The notes: a model not told the origin generated them from the letters alone. A stretch of DNA of 64,000 bases from Oscheius tipulae (GCA_037178975.1 JASJZH010000006.1:5952001-6016000), one strand, 5' to 3'; positions 45,898 through 59,293 are shown, counted from the stretch's first letter. Translations and numbers: made by a program.

Positions 45898-48513
45898 CTA
45901 CTGTAGCTGTTCTCTCATCATCTCATCCGTGGCAGTTATTTTTGACAAGTAGAATCGCGTGACGTTGAATGCTTCAAAACATTCTGCCCAGAGTTCTGCC
46001 GCAGGTCGTTCCAAGTCATACAAATACCTGAAAAGTGAAAGAAAATAGAAAACAATAGCAAACCACCTACCCACTGGAACGTAAATACTGTTCATAAGAC
46101 ACATAAAACATGGGGCCAGCTTCTCGGTAAGACATCATGCGATGTTCGTACCTTAGACGCTCGGTATTCTCATCGAAGGCGTGAACCTGAGAAAAACGCG
46201 GATTATTAAATGTAATCGTGAAGACTACTTTGATACGTCCCGTTCGGATCAGGGCGATGCTTCCGTAGATCATCGCACGACACAGACTCATCTTTCCATG
46301 GTGAAGCATGGCTTGATTCCTTGCTATTTCTAATTTTATCTTCAAGTGTTCTTCTTCCTTCTTGAACTTCCCAGTATGTCTTTTTTTAGTCGACTTTGCA
46401 TGATCTTCGACGTCTTTCAGACACATCTTTTCTAGTCGTTCATAACGCTGAGCAATTTTGCGAAAAACAATCTCAGACAGGTACCTGAAATGTTTGTATG
46501 TTTCTCAACTTAACGCTTTACCAATAGGTGCTTGGATACTCGTGAGGGGCCATGAGACTCAAATTCAGGGACAACTCCAGGTGATAGCAGACAATCTGAG
46601 CAAGGAAGTGATATAACCACGCTTGAAGTAGTTCATAGTGGTGGCTGATGTCAGAAGCTACAAAACGGTTATTTTACGTGAAAGAAAGGGCAGAACTCAC
46701 GCGTCTTACACATTATTTGAAGTGCTCGGTTGTCCAAAGCCTCTGCATATTGTTTCGATTTATAGAGCTCGCTGAGAACATGTCCGAGGCATTCGCGTTG
46801 TCGGGCAACGTTCCTCCCTTTAACGCAGTTCATTGCTGTTATTGGAAATTTTTACCAAAGTTTGCTATCAAAGTCAAAACTCCTTTTGTTAGACAGGGAA
46901 CGAATTTCTCATACAGATCTTGGCACATTTTATCCTTGCTTGCTGGCGAGCTTAAATACTCTTTAAAACATTCACTAATAATTGTACCCCTGCTCCAGGT
47001 AGTGCGTCTTTCCCGTTTCATAGAGCGACGACTCAATTAGGTGATGAAGAGGAAGGATTCCGACAAGCTTCTCATCGATTTCCATTGGGATTAGCGAGAG
47101 CTAAAGATAGGTCAGTTCAAGAGAGCATTCTCAAAAACTACCTGCAAAACCGAGCGAGACAGAACTGAGCTCATTTTGTCAGAGTTATTCTTGACGTATT
47201 CAATGAGAGTTTCGAATGTTTCCAGGTTTAGCTCGGTGACAGTACGCAAGAAGCTGAATACGTCATTAGAGACATTTTTGTTTCGCATACCTTCGTGACA
47301 GGTTATCCAGGTACGTCATCGACTCCAGTCTGTTGTTCAACAATGTTTTCCGAGGGAAAGAACCAGTCAGATGTTGTTTGTTAAAGTCAGGATCGAATAC
47401 TTTCAGCCAAGAGTAGTTACCTAGAGTTGATATTCCAAAAGGAAACAAATAAGTAACTCACCATCATTTTGAACTGTCCCTTTGGTTCCGTCTAGAGTCA
47501 TGTTGAAAACGCCAAAGTCAATAGACCTCAAAAAGTAAGAAGAGGTTACTTTTAACTTGGCAGCCAGTTCTTTTGCTACTTCAAAGTTCGGTCTAAAGGT
47601 ACATTTGAAAAATAAAAGGCAGTACTTACTTGAAATTAGGGGCATCGACGAGATCATCATACTCCTCACTCATTGGAGGTATCAACGCTGTCATCAGCTC
47701 GATGTACAATCGCATCCACATGAATCTTGTGGCAAGTGTGAGCATCACGTTGTGTTCGTCTGACTACAACAATAGTGTAAGAGTAGTTAAACAGGATCTA
47801 TACCGCTTGAGCATTCGCTTTATGCCTTTCTAGAATCTCTTGCTCCACAACTTTCAAATAGTTGATGACCTCGCTCTTGCTCATGACCGCTGGAATCAAG
47901 TAAGCCAGTGATTCATTGAAATCTTCCTAAAAGATTGAAACAGTGCAAAAATATTTTTCATACCTCGTTGTATACCATTGCAGAGTAAATTATAGTTCTT
48001 GTCATGGGGATAATGTGGGAAAAAGCCTTTGTGAGGCAATCAAGGTCTTTCCTGGGAAGCTGTTTCTGCGGGCTCACAAGCAGGACATTAGTGTATATTG
48101 TTGTCATTGCGTTACTTCCATTTAGAAACGCTACAAATGTTGCCAGAGAAGCGTCAACAATCGTCAGAACTTCCCGATCCGAAACGGTTTCGAAGTAGCC
48201 CTGAAGTGTTTCATCAATTCCGAACAAGTCAACTCAAACCTCTTCAATTAAAGTATCAACAGTAACAGTTCTCTGATATCGCTGGACACCAATGTCCATT
48301 TTTGGATCGAGGATTTCCACGGCACTCATGGCTTCGCTGAGCTTGAACGTAGACATCATCATAATCTGACCCATTTGAAGCTCTGAAAGAAAGATTCGAA
48401 CCTATAATTCTTCCCAACATACCACCACATTTTGCATAGAACTCTTCTGTTACGTCCTCATGCTCATCTGTCAGCGACACTCCTTTCAGGAGTTCGTGAA
48501 GTTCTGCTGACAT
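45898..48513 (-). CDS. natc-1: NatC N-terminal acetyltransferase auxiliary subunit (NAA35/Mak10)
   Basis: NAA35/Mak10 anchors the NatC complex that acetylates N-terminal Met of many cytosolic proteins. The minus-strand exons read in order from 48513. MSAELHEL leads to the family hallmark FKLSEAMSAVEILDPKMD; later landmarks are RQRECLGHVLSELY, PSTYWYLSEI, a Lys-rich stretch, and ENTERLRYEHRMMSYREAGP near the end. These correspond in order to human NAA35 (EAMSAIEMMDPKMDAG, RQRDKLGHILEEF, YWYLSEFLYAW, LDSEQVRYEHRF). Introns are about 37-58 nt. I chose the start at 48513 because a CTTCCAG acceptor-like site lies just upstream; an upstream in-frame ATG at 48564 is the alternative. The alsin-like gene ends 586 nt upstream on the same strand. 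Confidence 0.92.
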
Positions 48514-49098
48514 CAATCTGGAAGCCGTAGTTTGAACCAAGAGTACAAATGAACAAAGTCGCATGACAGGAGAAAATTAGGTTTCCGAGGAAGAGAAAAT
48601 GCAACAGTTTAAGGGCTGATAAGAACAAAAACCATGCTACGGGAGCTTCTTCTTTAGAGTGTCAGGAGGTAATATTAAAGGACTATTTTGGCGCGGCGCG
48701 CAAATACCGTTGAAATCAGCTTTTGCACGAGACTTACTAAGATCACACTTCTTTTTGTTTACTTTCTCAGTGTGAAAACAGCACAACAATGTATGACATG
48801 TAGAATCTCTATCAACTTTATCACAATGTTAGATGGTCCAAAATTGTTCACGTGCAGACTTTGATTCAAGTCGGCAAAGGCAAATTTGTATCGAGTGGGC
48901 GACAAAAAAGCCAACAATTATCGATTGACCTCTCCCGCTTGGATGTGTGCAGGACGCAGCTGGAGGTAGCAGCATAAGCCAAAAATAACAAGGTAGGAGA
49001 AAGGTTCGTAAAATAAATGCTTCAGTAAAGACATAACGTATGGTGCTCTCTTCGATACCATATGGATAAGAATGCATGCAGATGAAAGATATGATAGA
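48514..49098. other. Spacer between alsin-like and NAA35 genes
   Basis: This spacer separates two co-oriented genes. It probably holds the alsin 3' UTR and the NAA35 promoter or 5' UTR. No AATAAA is seen on the minus strand here. Confidence 0.45.
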
Positions 49099-52000
49099 CT
49101 ATACAAGACTTTTCTCATTGCAAATATACATGTAAGCACTTTGAAGATTAGTGAACAGAAGACCGATGGCTCCTTCTCCTCTCCATTCTCTACTGAAATC
49201 GTCCAGAAACAGAATCTCTGAACCGAGATGGCGTATCTGAGCGCGTATGACCACGTATCTGAATATGGCTTCCATTTCAAGCGCCCTCATCAAAACTTAC
49301 ATGAATGCCGGAAGCAGACTATCAGCCGTAAAAACGTGTCTACTGCCAATTTCCGTCTGTTCGGCGATACACTGGAAAACTTTCTTCAGCCACTTTTTTC
49401 AGAGATCCCTTGTCTGTCAAGCGTATCGACTCCGTCTGCTTCACGTCCTTGGGATGCACTTTATAACCGTGTTGCCTGCACTTTGCATGCGGCCAGCTCG
49501 CGTAAATAAAGCACAAAACTGCAAATAGAGATCCCCACACACGTTGCGTGAAAACACCATTTTTCAAAGCAGCGTGCACTTTGAGCCAATGATTGAGATG
49601 CTTGATATAAGACCCGAGGTTGTTTGCAACCTGTGTAACATGGGGAGGATGTAAACTCGGGATGAGAAAAGAAAAACGAACAATCAAGTTGCTCTAAGCT
49701 TCAAGAGAGCTCGTTACAGTGGTTTTATGCCAGAAAAGATACTTTTAAAAACACGTGTAAGATGACAGAAGTTGCATCACTACAACTGAAACTGCTTCGA
49801 TGTAAAAACCTTCGTGTTCATAAGCACTTTGTGATTGTACCTTAACCCAGTAAATGTGTTCATTTTTCAGTTTTCTGTTTTCAGTTTTCAAGTTGCCTCT
49901 TTTCTGTTTTTCAATGAATTTTCTATGAATCATTCATCAAAATTAGATGAAAACAATCTCTGTTAGCACTTTGCAGTGATTTGGTCTCATGAGCAAAATG
50001 GAATTACAAATAATTAGTTTCGGTCCGAATGAACAATGCTACTAAAGCAGTCTTTCCGGAAATACCATACATTCTTCGAAAATCAGCAAATAATAACGTT
50101 TTGCTCTGGCATGTACGTGGGTTTGTTTACTCCAGGATCGTGCTACCGCCATACAGCGACGCACATCTGAACTGTTGATGTGAGAATTGGACTTTGTCAA
50201 TCAGTGACTAGTTAATGTAGCATTTTTGAAAGTTCTTGTTTCATAACGCCTAGATTGGACCGATCGGTCAGCGAATGAACAGAAAACACATGGCAACATG
50301 ACTTCCCCGCAGGAGTACTCTAAAAGTACATGTTTTTATAGGCAAAGTATCATAGATCCAGACACACCGCTGCCCCCTGACAAATGCTATTATTGGCGGT
50401 TGCAAAGAAAGTGCAGATTTCAAAGTGTTGCAAAATGTTCAAAACAACCTATCATTGTGGCACATGTCAGAATCAGTGTTCATTCCTAATCTACAGGTGG
50501 GTCCCCCGACCTCGAACTACCAAGATAGAGGCCACTGACGGGCCAGTTTTCTCGCAGTCAATGAAAGCACTTTCTTCGAACAAGGAACAGAAGTCTCTGT
50601 ATCAATGGAAAACGATCACCCCACGTATCAAAAGTATACTGGCAAGTTTAGTCGGTGGTTTCTGATCATGTGCAATTTCTGCGATTGTAGGAAGGAGGGT
50701 GATTCATAGCTAGCAAATATTTTGTAGCAATTTCATTTGTCCAACACAGTGGAATTATTGCTCGCCTAGTTGTCAACAATTTTCCGAGTTAATGGCAATG
50801 TCCTTCCTGGTTTTCAATTTGTTGTGTCAGGGGGGCCTATATCAGATGTTTTCAATCGCGAAACAAGAAACTTTGTAGTCTAAAAGCTCAAAACTCGGTT
50901 CTTTGTTCTCTATTGTACTCTGTCGGGAGCGTAAATGCTCTGCTATTGTTGAGATAAGACTCAAAAACCTGCGACTGTGCGTAACAAACAGTCATTGAGA
51001 ATGCCCTTTCCCTGCACTATCTTGTCTTTGTCATAGGAAATCAACAAAGCTAGCCGAGGCGCTTGTGTAAATAAAAACAAACACGATGCTGCAGCAGCAC
51101 TGCAGCTCCTTCTTACAGTTGTTCTGATGATCAGCAGACAGTATCAAACCAAAACACTGTTCTTAACGGCACTTCTTTGTACCCCAACCACACACGGTCT
51201 CCTTGTGTTCAACTAGTTAGACAGCCTACTTCTTATGGACTTGGCGACCCTTCAGACCGCAAAATTTTGCCGGAGAATTGAAAACGAACACCGTCCCTAT
51301 TTCCAAATGTCGTTTCGGATCAAATCAACGGCGTATCTTGGTAGTTGAAGCAAAAGTCACTTTTCAAAAGTACAGATGCTTCAAGAGCTGCAGTGGCAAC
51401 AACTTAAAAGCAATGCATTCATCACTGTGCGTAATGTTCGCAATTCGTAGGGCTACACTCGCACTGTTTAAAATTAGCGCAGACTGTCCTTTGGAGGCCG
51501 GTGCACTTTTCTACTACGAAACAATGAATAGCGAGAGTACTCCGCTGCTACAAAATAAAAACTTTTTGTGATTCTGGCTCGGATCTAATGGGCATCCGCA
51601 TATCTGTCACTAAGTAGGAAGGATCTTTCTAGGTTACTTTGTTAAGTTTTGCTACCATCCCTCTCATTGGCGCTATTCGCTTCGCTATTTGTGCGGAACG
51701 TTTGACGGTCGACCTTGGAGTATCGACAGAACATGCTCCATTTGCCCTTTTTCATCAACTCGCCTGTTTTTTCTCTTCACTAAGGCAGACAAAGTGAAAG
51801 GATAGACATCGTGAAGGTTGCTTACCACGGCAGTTCAATACTGGTCAAGACTGGTCTTCTTCTAGGAGAACCGAATAATTCTGTCGATTCACCTGTAAAG
51901 ATGATCAAGAAGTGGTCAGAGAATGCATACGTACCCGAAGTTACTTCATTAACGCTTTTTTGACTGGCCATAAATTGATCCGAAATCCTTTCGTTAATTT

Positions 52001-55000
52001 GTTTCGTCGTTTCTACCGTAGGGAATAGAACCGGTTCTTTAGGAGAACGCCTATGCAGATGCACTTTTCTGCTTGTTATTGTGTGTCCATGCTTAGTCAG
52101 AAAAACAGTTGTTCCCCAATTGAAAGGAGGGTATACTCGCAGCGAGCTGACGTGTTGTCATTCTGCCACAACAAACTTGAGCTCCATGCTCCAATTCCGC
52201 GTTCAAAGCCTAACTTTGGCTTGTTATCGAAGCCACTGACAACATTCGGTTTTCGGCGCGCTTAAGAACAACTAAGGATGTTTTTGCCTTAGCGTAAAGG
52301 GAGGAAGTAATTCGTGTGAGAGCTTTTGCACCAAACATACACAAGCTTTTGAAAGTAACGACAAACAGACCATCCGGACTACTTCCTCTTTGCAAACTTT
52401 GCGTTGAATAATCAGGATTTTGTTTTCGGCTCTCACACGCTTGGCATGTTGTTCCCGAGGTCTTTCCAATTCGAATCCTCTCACTCATCGAAAGGGAACA
52501 TCTCTAAAACATTTATCAGTGAATCCAGGCAGAGTTGTCTGTTGGTGTCAAAAGTGTTTGTGCTATCGCTGCTTACGTGTGAAGCAATTGGGAGAATGCA
52601 TATGTGTGTGCGACCATGAGTCGACGCAAGTGCACCTGCACCTCTTGCACTCGGGTCAAAATGAATGTATAGAATCTGTCTTTACGTCTAATCCACTCCT
52701 AGTCGCGTTCCGCTGGCATCTTTGAAATGGAATTAAGAATGCCGCACTTTGTGTTTTCGAGCCTAGTGCGCGTTGTTTGTGTCACGACGTAATATTCAGT
52801 GGTACAAATAGTTCCTCGTCGTTGTTTTCTACAAAGCTCCGCTGAAGAGCTGCCTTTAAACAGACGAGAAAATGTGTTTCGATCGCTCGGCGGGAAAAGT
52901 TCAAAACGATAACCTGCACAAACAGAGACTCTGTCCCTTGACCTTGTAGAAACCCGCGTGTATGCGTTCAACATGTCCTGCTTCTTGTTCCTAACTGAAA
53001 AATGTTCATTTGGAATCAGCGTGGTCCTCCTTTGCTCTCCGCGCAACTGTCCTTTCGCAAGTTCCATAAGTTCAGCGTTAAAACTTTGATGGATGACGCG
53101 AGAATTTCCATAGTGCATGCCCTCAGCCCTCTCATGCTAGTGTTCTTTTTCGTTTACGGGATAGTGCCCTCTTGCGGATCACATGTTCTACGGAATGGAC
53201 AAGGAGCCACGCCTCCCCAATGTCAGCGGCAGGGGCGGAGCCTCCCGTGCGGACCCTTTCCGTCTCAGTTCGGTTCTTGCGAGTATTGAAATCGCCTCGA
53301 GTACTTTTCCTAATAGGCTTTCATTACCGCACCTTAGTGACTTACCTTGAAAATTGAACTGCATCCCTACCAGCTGAACCTATTTTGCACTCTCATCTCG
53401 CACTATGTATCACATAATTGTTCTGTACTTGATATCTGTTCAAAGAACTACTTGTATATATATATATATATAACCCTTTTACACAGTCACCAGTATCCAG
53501 CGTTCTTCTCCACTCATCCAGTCCCCCATTCCTCCATCTGCAGAATGTCAACAAATATATCGCACGATAATAAGTTAGTCGCTTTCACAAACAGTTAGTG
53601 CTCAATAGCAAACCATACTGCCAACCAAGCTGCCGCTCCAGGCTAACTCTAAACGTAGCTGTTCGGTTTCTCCCTGGCGTCGTCCGGTTTGCCGCCGGCT
53701 CTTTGCACTTTCACTCTTTATTCCGCGCAAGCATTCAATCCCTCCAATCTTTGCGCGCTGTTTTGACCATTCGCCACTTCCCGGTTGGGTCATTCCATCT
53801 TCCATTTTGTACTCTGGTAGAGTAGATGACGCCCGAGGCCTGCACTGTTGTTTTGACGATTGCACTACAACCTGTTTATATTGGGACTGGCGCAGTCCCC
53901 AAGTCTCCGAGCGTCGTGTGTGTAGATACACTTTTTCAACTTGTTCTCCACTTCCCCTTTAAAAAAAGGTGGATATTTGTGTGATCGTTTTGCTTACAGA
54001 TGGACCACCACACGTCGCAACTAAATTCTGACATTTCTGCCATTATTGCCGCAATGCCTGATGCTTTCAGTCTTCTCTCGACAGCTAATACCATGCCCAT
54101 GGTGAGTTGTCAAACTTTAAAAGGACAAAACAAAAAACGTTGTTTTTGACTTTGAACTACTGTTTTGTTCATGCGAAAACATGTGAGGTATTTCAATGCA
54201 CTTAGCGTAGATCGACCGAGAGCGCCGGGCGCAGGAACGCACTTTTCGGACATGAGAAGTGCACAGTTGTCGCCTTGCCTCTCACTGATTGGTGGGACCA
54301 CCAGATGGCTTACTCTTACAGCGCTAATTCCATCTTGGTCCTTCAGACAAAGCCGACCGCCCTGTCTACTGGTGATCTTCCACTTCTGATGAATGCTGAC
54401 CAGCTAAACACCCTTTCTTCACTCATGTTCCTCCAACAACAACAGATGCTTCTAGCTAACATGAACCCCTTTGTTTTCGGAAGCCTTCCCACCGGAATTC
54501 AGAATCTGCAAGGACTCGAGGCTCTCAATCTGGCGGTAATTTTCTCAGCCTATTTGGAAAGCAATCCACCTGTTTCCAGAATCTTTCCCGTCCACATTCT
54601 CAATCTTCCGTGGCTTCGCCAAAACAGAATGTGTCAAACGACATGCGACCAAGAGCCTTCTCCAGTGCGGCCACACTGCAGCCTTCAATGGTAAACAATT
54701 CACAATGAGCTCTGATAGCAATCTTTGTTTTTAGCTGCCAGGAGAAAAACGACGCAAGAGGTCCCATCAGGATAATTTTGTTTCTCTTGGAGGTTGTCAA
54801 CATGGCTCTGTACTGAGAGGTCTTGTCGAGGGTGATGAAGAGCCAATGCCCGTACGCCAACCTCCACCAAGCCAGATTGATGAAAGTCGCGTAATGCAGG
54901 AGCTAGCAAAGAGTACAGCTTTGTAATGACCGGAGAATCAACTAGTTTTAGTTCTTGGCAACATTGAACAACCACCGCGTAAGAGATCACCAGTGGATAC

Positions 55001-58000
55001 TACCACACCGCGGTTACGTCCGCTAATTCGTGACGAAGATCTACCCGATAGCGTTGGACCAGACTCTCCTTTCCGCCATCATCCCAAATACCTGGTAGAG
55101 AACAGCCGACATCTTGAAACAATTTCTCATTTTTAGCGAAAGAATTTTGGATTGGATCGCGGACATGATGATACAGATGCTGTGGTCTTTGCCGTTGCAA
55201 GCGGAATGTGGCAGCCTACTCAATCTGCAACCTCCGCCAGCTCTTCTGTCGAGAACTCTCCAAAGTCAGAATACCACGACTCGCCTATCTCATTCCACGA
55301 AATTTTGGATCAGGCTCTATCCCGTGAATTAGTAGCCGCCGAATAAGAGATATGACTCTAATAATTCCAGTCTGACATCTAGATTACGGCGGCTTGTACA
55401 AAGCTGAAGTATACCCGGTCAGATCCATGTTCCCTCAGGTACAAAGACCGTTCCAGACGACCCATTCGGTGTTCTCGCTTTAAAATCTCCTCATTATGTT
55501 CTACCTTATTGATCCCTTCTTTTGACATTGAATGTATTTCTAATTTATACTGTTGCATACTGTACCCTTGTTTGCCAAATTGTTGTACATATGGTACATT
55601 TTTCCTCATTTCAATGAAGTACAGTCAATTTGTTTTGTATTCGAGCTAGCAGACACTTATTTTGGAGCGAGGTCAAGCTTATTCATCACGTTGATCGGCA
55701 GACTCGCAACAAAAGTGCAAGCTGAGGTTTCGTTTATCATGCGCTTGAGCTTAAGAATCAAAGTGCGCGTGCACTTAGAACAGTCGAGGACCGCATGAAA
55801 AAGGACCACCTCCACGAAAACGCTCTACTCGCTGCTGTGTAAACAAAAACCAGCATATGACTCTCGATCCTCTCTCAAAAAAAGAATTAAAATACTTCCA
55901 CATAATCTATATCGGAAGTGATCTCGGGTTCAAATGAGCTGGTCCAACTGTAGTTACTTTCTCTCTTCCTCTACTACTGTTCAAAACAAAAGTGCGGACG
56001 AGTCAGCCACGGACGGAAATCGCGTAGAATTTTCAACCCGGAAAAACAGAACGCGTGAGAGCAAGTGGGGTCTCTCTCCTCACGTCAAGTACATACCAAT
56101 TTCACTCCGATGCTTTGCTTAAGCTTCCGACTCAAAGTGCAGCAGTCTAATCCAGTTCAAACGCATAAACAAACTATTTTCCCGGTAGCCGTCTTATAAA
56201 AGCTGATAAGTCTGCACTGTGGCTTGTTTTTAGTTCAAGCCGGAACACTCATCCTAACAAAATTTAGGTACGTTTGAAAATAGCAGTGAGGATAATTGTG
56301 TCCTTTAGCATGAGTGATCTGTCTGTCAAAACAATCTAAAACTAATTACCTGTTCCATAACGTTGTATGTTTCTGCAAGAAGATGAAGTTTTGATGAGGG
56401 ATTAGTTTCACTTGGAAGACGCTGAAGACTGTCTACGGCTTTTCGATAGAACTTGTCCCGAGCTGTGGTCACAATCTGAATAGAAGTATTATGATTCAAA
56501 GGAAAGTGCATACTATTGGCCTATCCAAGTCTCTTGTGTTCTTCGAGCTAATTGCAATTGGCCAGAGGTTTCTGAAAAAGGACAAGTTATCATGATTATC
56601 ACGGCCTATTACCTATTTACTTCAAGATGCGTTAGTAATTTGATATCTGTATGAGCGTTAAGATACATGGCTCGATTCCAATAACGTTCTTCTCTTTCAG
56701 CGTTATGAAGGGAATAGATTGTGAACAGTACCGGTGAACATCTACAAAAGAAGCTCTGAAACTATTGAGTATAGTAATTTTGTGAGCGCTCACCTCAGCA
56801 ATAAAATCAGAGCATGGCATAGGAACTGGAATCACTTTTTCCTTCCCTGCTGATCTGAAACTTTTGGTATGCTTTTGTGTAAGGTTCTCACTTTTCTGGG
56901 GAAGATTCGGGTGAGGACATCATATTCGGATAAGGTGTTTCGGTGTCATTTGGTCCAAGCTCAAATGGACTTTCGGGGAAATTTGGAAATAACATGCTGA
57001 ACAGTCGATGTAAACATAAGTTAAGATACATTACCGGAATATGCTATATACTTCAACTAAAAAATATTTTGCTTCCAGAACACAGTAAGAATACATTACT
57101 GCATGAGCCGAGATACCCGAGTAACTGGATGTGAATATTTCGACAGCGCCATTCATCAAACGACGCAGTGGGTGGTATTCGTTGTCTTGGGCCTAAAACC
57201 AGATTGTTTAGAAAAAGATAAAATCTTACAAGTCTCCAGTATTCAGCTGCCGTGTTATAGTAGTAACGACTCCAATGGTCGTCATAGGACGGGATTCTTT
57301 CTAATGCATCGCAGAAGCCAGTGCTAACATCGCCATGTACCAGAAGCTTTCCATGTGTCATTCCTTGAACTATCTTGCTCCAGATATTTCGGACGAGCTC
57401 AATTTCTTCTCCTAAAACTTTATGTCTTCATCTCTGAAAAAGATACCTCCGGTATCCAGCCCTATTCTCTCTTTTATGAACGTGTCGAAGAATACTTTCC
57501 AGCGATGTTGTACTGGTACTGTCCACGAAGTTGCAAAGGGTCCAGTACTGTACGCTGCCGCTCTTTTTCAAAATGTGATTGCTTACCTGCTGAGCATGGT
57601 TGTCAACGGTGATACCGCACCAACGTTTGAAGACAATGTAGCTTCTACCACTTTGATGTCCCGTTTTATGATATTGCCAGTGAAGCAACCTTCTAGATAT
57701 ACATTGTTGGACACCCGTAATCTACCCTAAACCGCCATTTGCTGCATTCCGTTGTTTACCTGTTTTCCGATATCAAAGTTAGAGCCTCCTTGGTCTGTCT
57801 CACCTTCATATTCAAGAGGAAATGAGCCGTCATGTGTTGTAGTGAGAATTCTCCCTTTCTGGTTAACTATTGCAATTCTGTTTAACTTTGGATTAACCTT
57901 CATCTTTCCATTCTCCCACTCGCCTTCGCATACGTTGCCGTCGAGGTTGATCACAATTCCTCGACCATGCAGCTTTCCTTCTGATAGCTCACCCAGCGTG

Positions 58001-59293
58001 TTTTCTTCTAAATTTCCATTAACAATGTTATTTTACTAGCTCTGCTAACTCACTGTTCGTGCATATCACTCCATAACCACTGAGAGATCCGTTTACAAAC
58101 TCTCCCAACATTGACTCGTTTGCCCAAGTCATGACTCCGATTCCATTCGGTATGCTATTCTTGGTGAACCCACTGTAGCAGAAGTCGTTTGCATAGCTGA
58201 AACCAGCTTTTTCTGCTGTTTAAAAAAAAGCACCTGATATGAGAAAGCCCGTTTAGCTCTCCTTTTTCAAAAACTCCTCTATAGAAGTCTTTGTTCTGAA
58301 GTTCCTGATCATCTGTTGAAGAAACATAAAATGTCGACCTATTTTCAGGCATTGAAGATGTTTTCAGAACTTGACCAAATCTGTAAAATATGGATTTACA
58401 TTTCATACATTTTTCGGTTACCCATGTAACACGTCATCTATAAACATGCCGTCTTCCACATCTCCGTTCTTCGAGTCCACCAGCTTTCCCCTATAACTGT
58501 GTTTAAAGAGTTACGGTTTCTACTTACTTTCCGCAAAGTCTGCCCATTCTCCAGCTACCCGTGTAGGTTTTAAGCCTCAAGTGCTCTTGCGGACAGTCGG
58601 CGCTAAACTCAAACTGTCCTTGCCTTGTTGCAGGAACTGGGTTTCCTTCCATGAGTATGTCACTCCAACTGCCACAACAGAGACTAAACCAGTTCTGCAA
58701 TAACCTCTTTAAGGGTCAATGAACATTTGCTACCGAATCTTCATTGAACTCGATACTGTACTGGGCTTCAGGTGTAAGAACGCTTAGCCGATCTTCGTCG
58801 GAGCGTTCCAGCCATACCAACGATAGCGGACAAGACTTGACCACATTCTTATAGCTACGGACCTGATTAAGGCATCTATGTTATGTAATATGAGCCACTT
58901 ACTTCTTCGGTGACAAAAAGATCGTAGAAAATGTAAATTGCAAGAATCTTGTGAAGATAAAAGCGTGGCTGCTCTACGGTAATATTCTTAATCTTTTGTC
59001 CATCTCCAACTCGGAAAACATCAACTAGAAACCGTCGTGGGAGCCTCAACCCAATCTGAAGTTTCAGTTTAAACCAGTAGGTTGATTACGGACAAGTTTC
59101 AGATTAGACCAAGCTTCTTGTTTTGTCTTTTTGGTGGATGTGACCAAACGCTGAAGTAGCGCATTTTTCTTTCTCCACTTTCTCAGCAAATCAAAGATAA
59201 TCTCCTTATCTCCTTCGATCTGAAAATTGCATCGTTCGGCTGTTCTGTTCGCGCAATCCGGGTGGATTTTCACAGTTCGCGTGACTTATCCAT
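49099..59293 (-). CDS. Alsin (ALS2)-like protein with PH, MORN repeats and VPS9 domain
   Basis: Alsin is a Rab5 guanine-nucleotide exchange factor on endosomes. Reading from 59.2 kb leftwards: a helical segment (EGDKEIIFDLLRKWRKKN); a PH domain with FYDLFVTEE, PLSLVWLERS and LTPEAQYSI, as in alsin; MORN-type repeats (YTGSWRMGRLCGKG, DFYRGVFEKGELNG, MTWANESMLGEF, VCEGEWENGKMK); a linker (VPVQHRWKVFFDTFIKERIG, THGKLLVHGDVSTGF); and a C-terminal VPS9 domain. The VPS9 exons are about 56460-56350 (FYRKAVDSLQRLPSETN...TYNVMEQ), 49371-49301 (CIAEQTEIGSRHVFTADSLL) and 49258-49099 (YVVIRAQIRHLGSEI...GAIGLLFTNLQ). The VPS9 match (ADxLLP, RARIRHLGSE, GIMFTTLK) is strong. RCC1 and DH domains are not found upstream. 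The exact first exon is unclear; ATG at 59293 is a candidate. Confidence 0.87.
53455..53472. repeat. (TA)9 dinucleotide repeat
   Basis: A pure TA microsatellite lies in the alsin-like intron, about 530 bp upstream of the nested plus-strand gene. Confidence 0.9.
54000..55346 (+). CDS. Uncharacterised Gln/Ser/Pro-rich, probably nuclear protein nested in the alsin-like intron
   Basis: I do not recognise a family. The first exon (54000-54101, MDHHTSQLNSDISAIIAAMP) follows an acceptor-like CTTACAG. Exon 54347-54535 carries LMFLQQQQMLLANMNPFVFG. Later exons hold a basic motif GEKRRKRSHQD (likely nuclear localisation), PMPVRQPPPSQIDESRVMQE, PPRKRSP, and a final exon with FGLDRGHDDTDAVVFAVASG that ends ILDQALSRELVAAE. 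I chose a 39-nt intron starting at about 54912 because it keeps frame into ILGNIEQPPRKR. Composition (low complexity, basic patches, no membrane segment or zinc finger) suggests a transcription cofactor or RNA-associated protein; this is only inference. It is transcribed opposite to the host gene. Confidence 0.75.

Larger units (their letters stand above)
49372..56349 (-). other. 7 kb intron of the alsin-like gene, containing an antisense gene
   Basis: The donor CAG|GTAATT lies at 56350/56349 and the acceptor TTTTCCAG ends at 49372, both on the minus strand and phase 0. Every other intron of this gene is short. The intron holds the plus-strand gene at 54000-55346. It also has a minus-strand candidate exon pair at about 51829-52064 (reading ELFGSPRRRPVLTSIELPW at its end), which I could not tie to a gene, and otherwise no recognisable coding sequence. 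Confidence 0.75.

Noticed and set aside
49379-49687. A minus-strand open frame with a membrane-like segment (SLFAVLCFIYASWP)
   Set aside because: Its tail overlaps the alsin VPS9 exon in another frame. The VPS9 frame has a strong family match and continues across introns, so the longer open frame is probably fortuitous.
52404-52500. TTCGAATCC, a tRNA T-loop-like string at about 52468
   Set aside because: No acceptor stem, anticodon arm or B-box-spaced A-box can be found around it.
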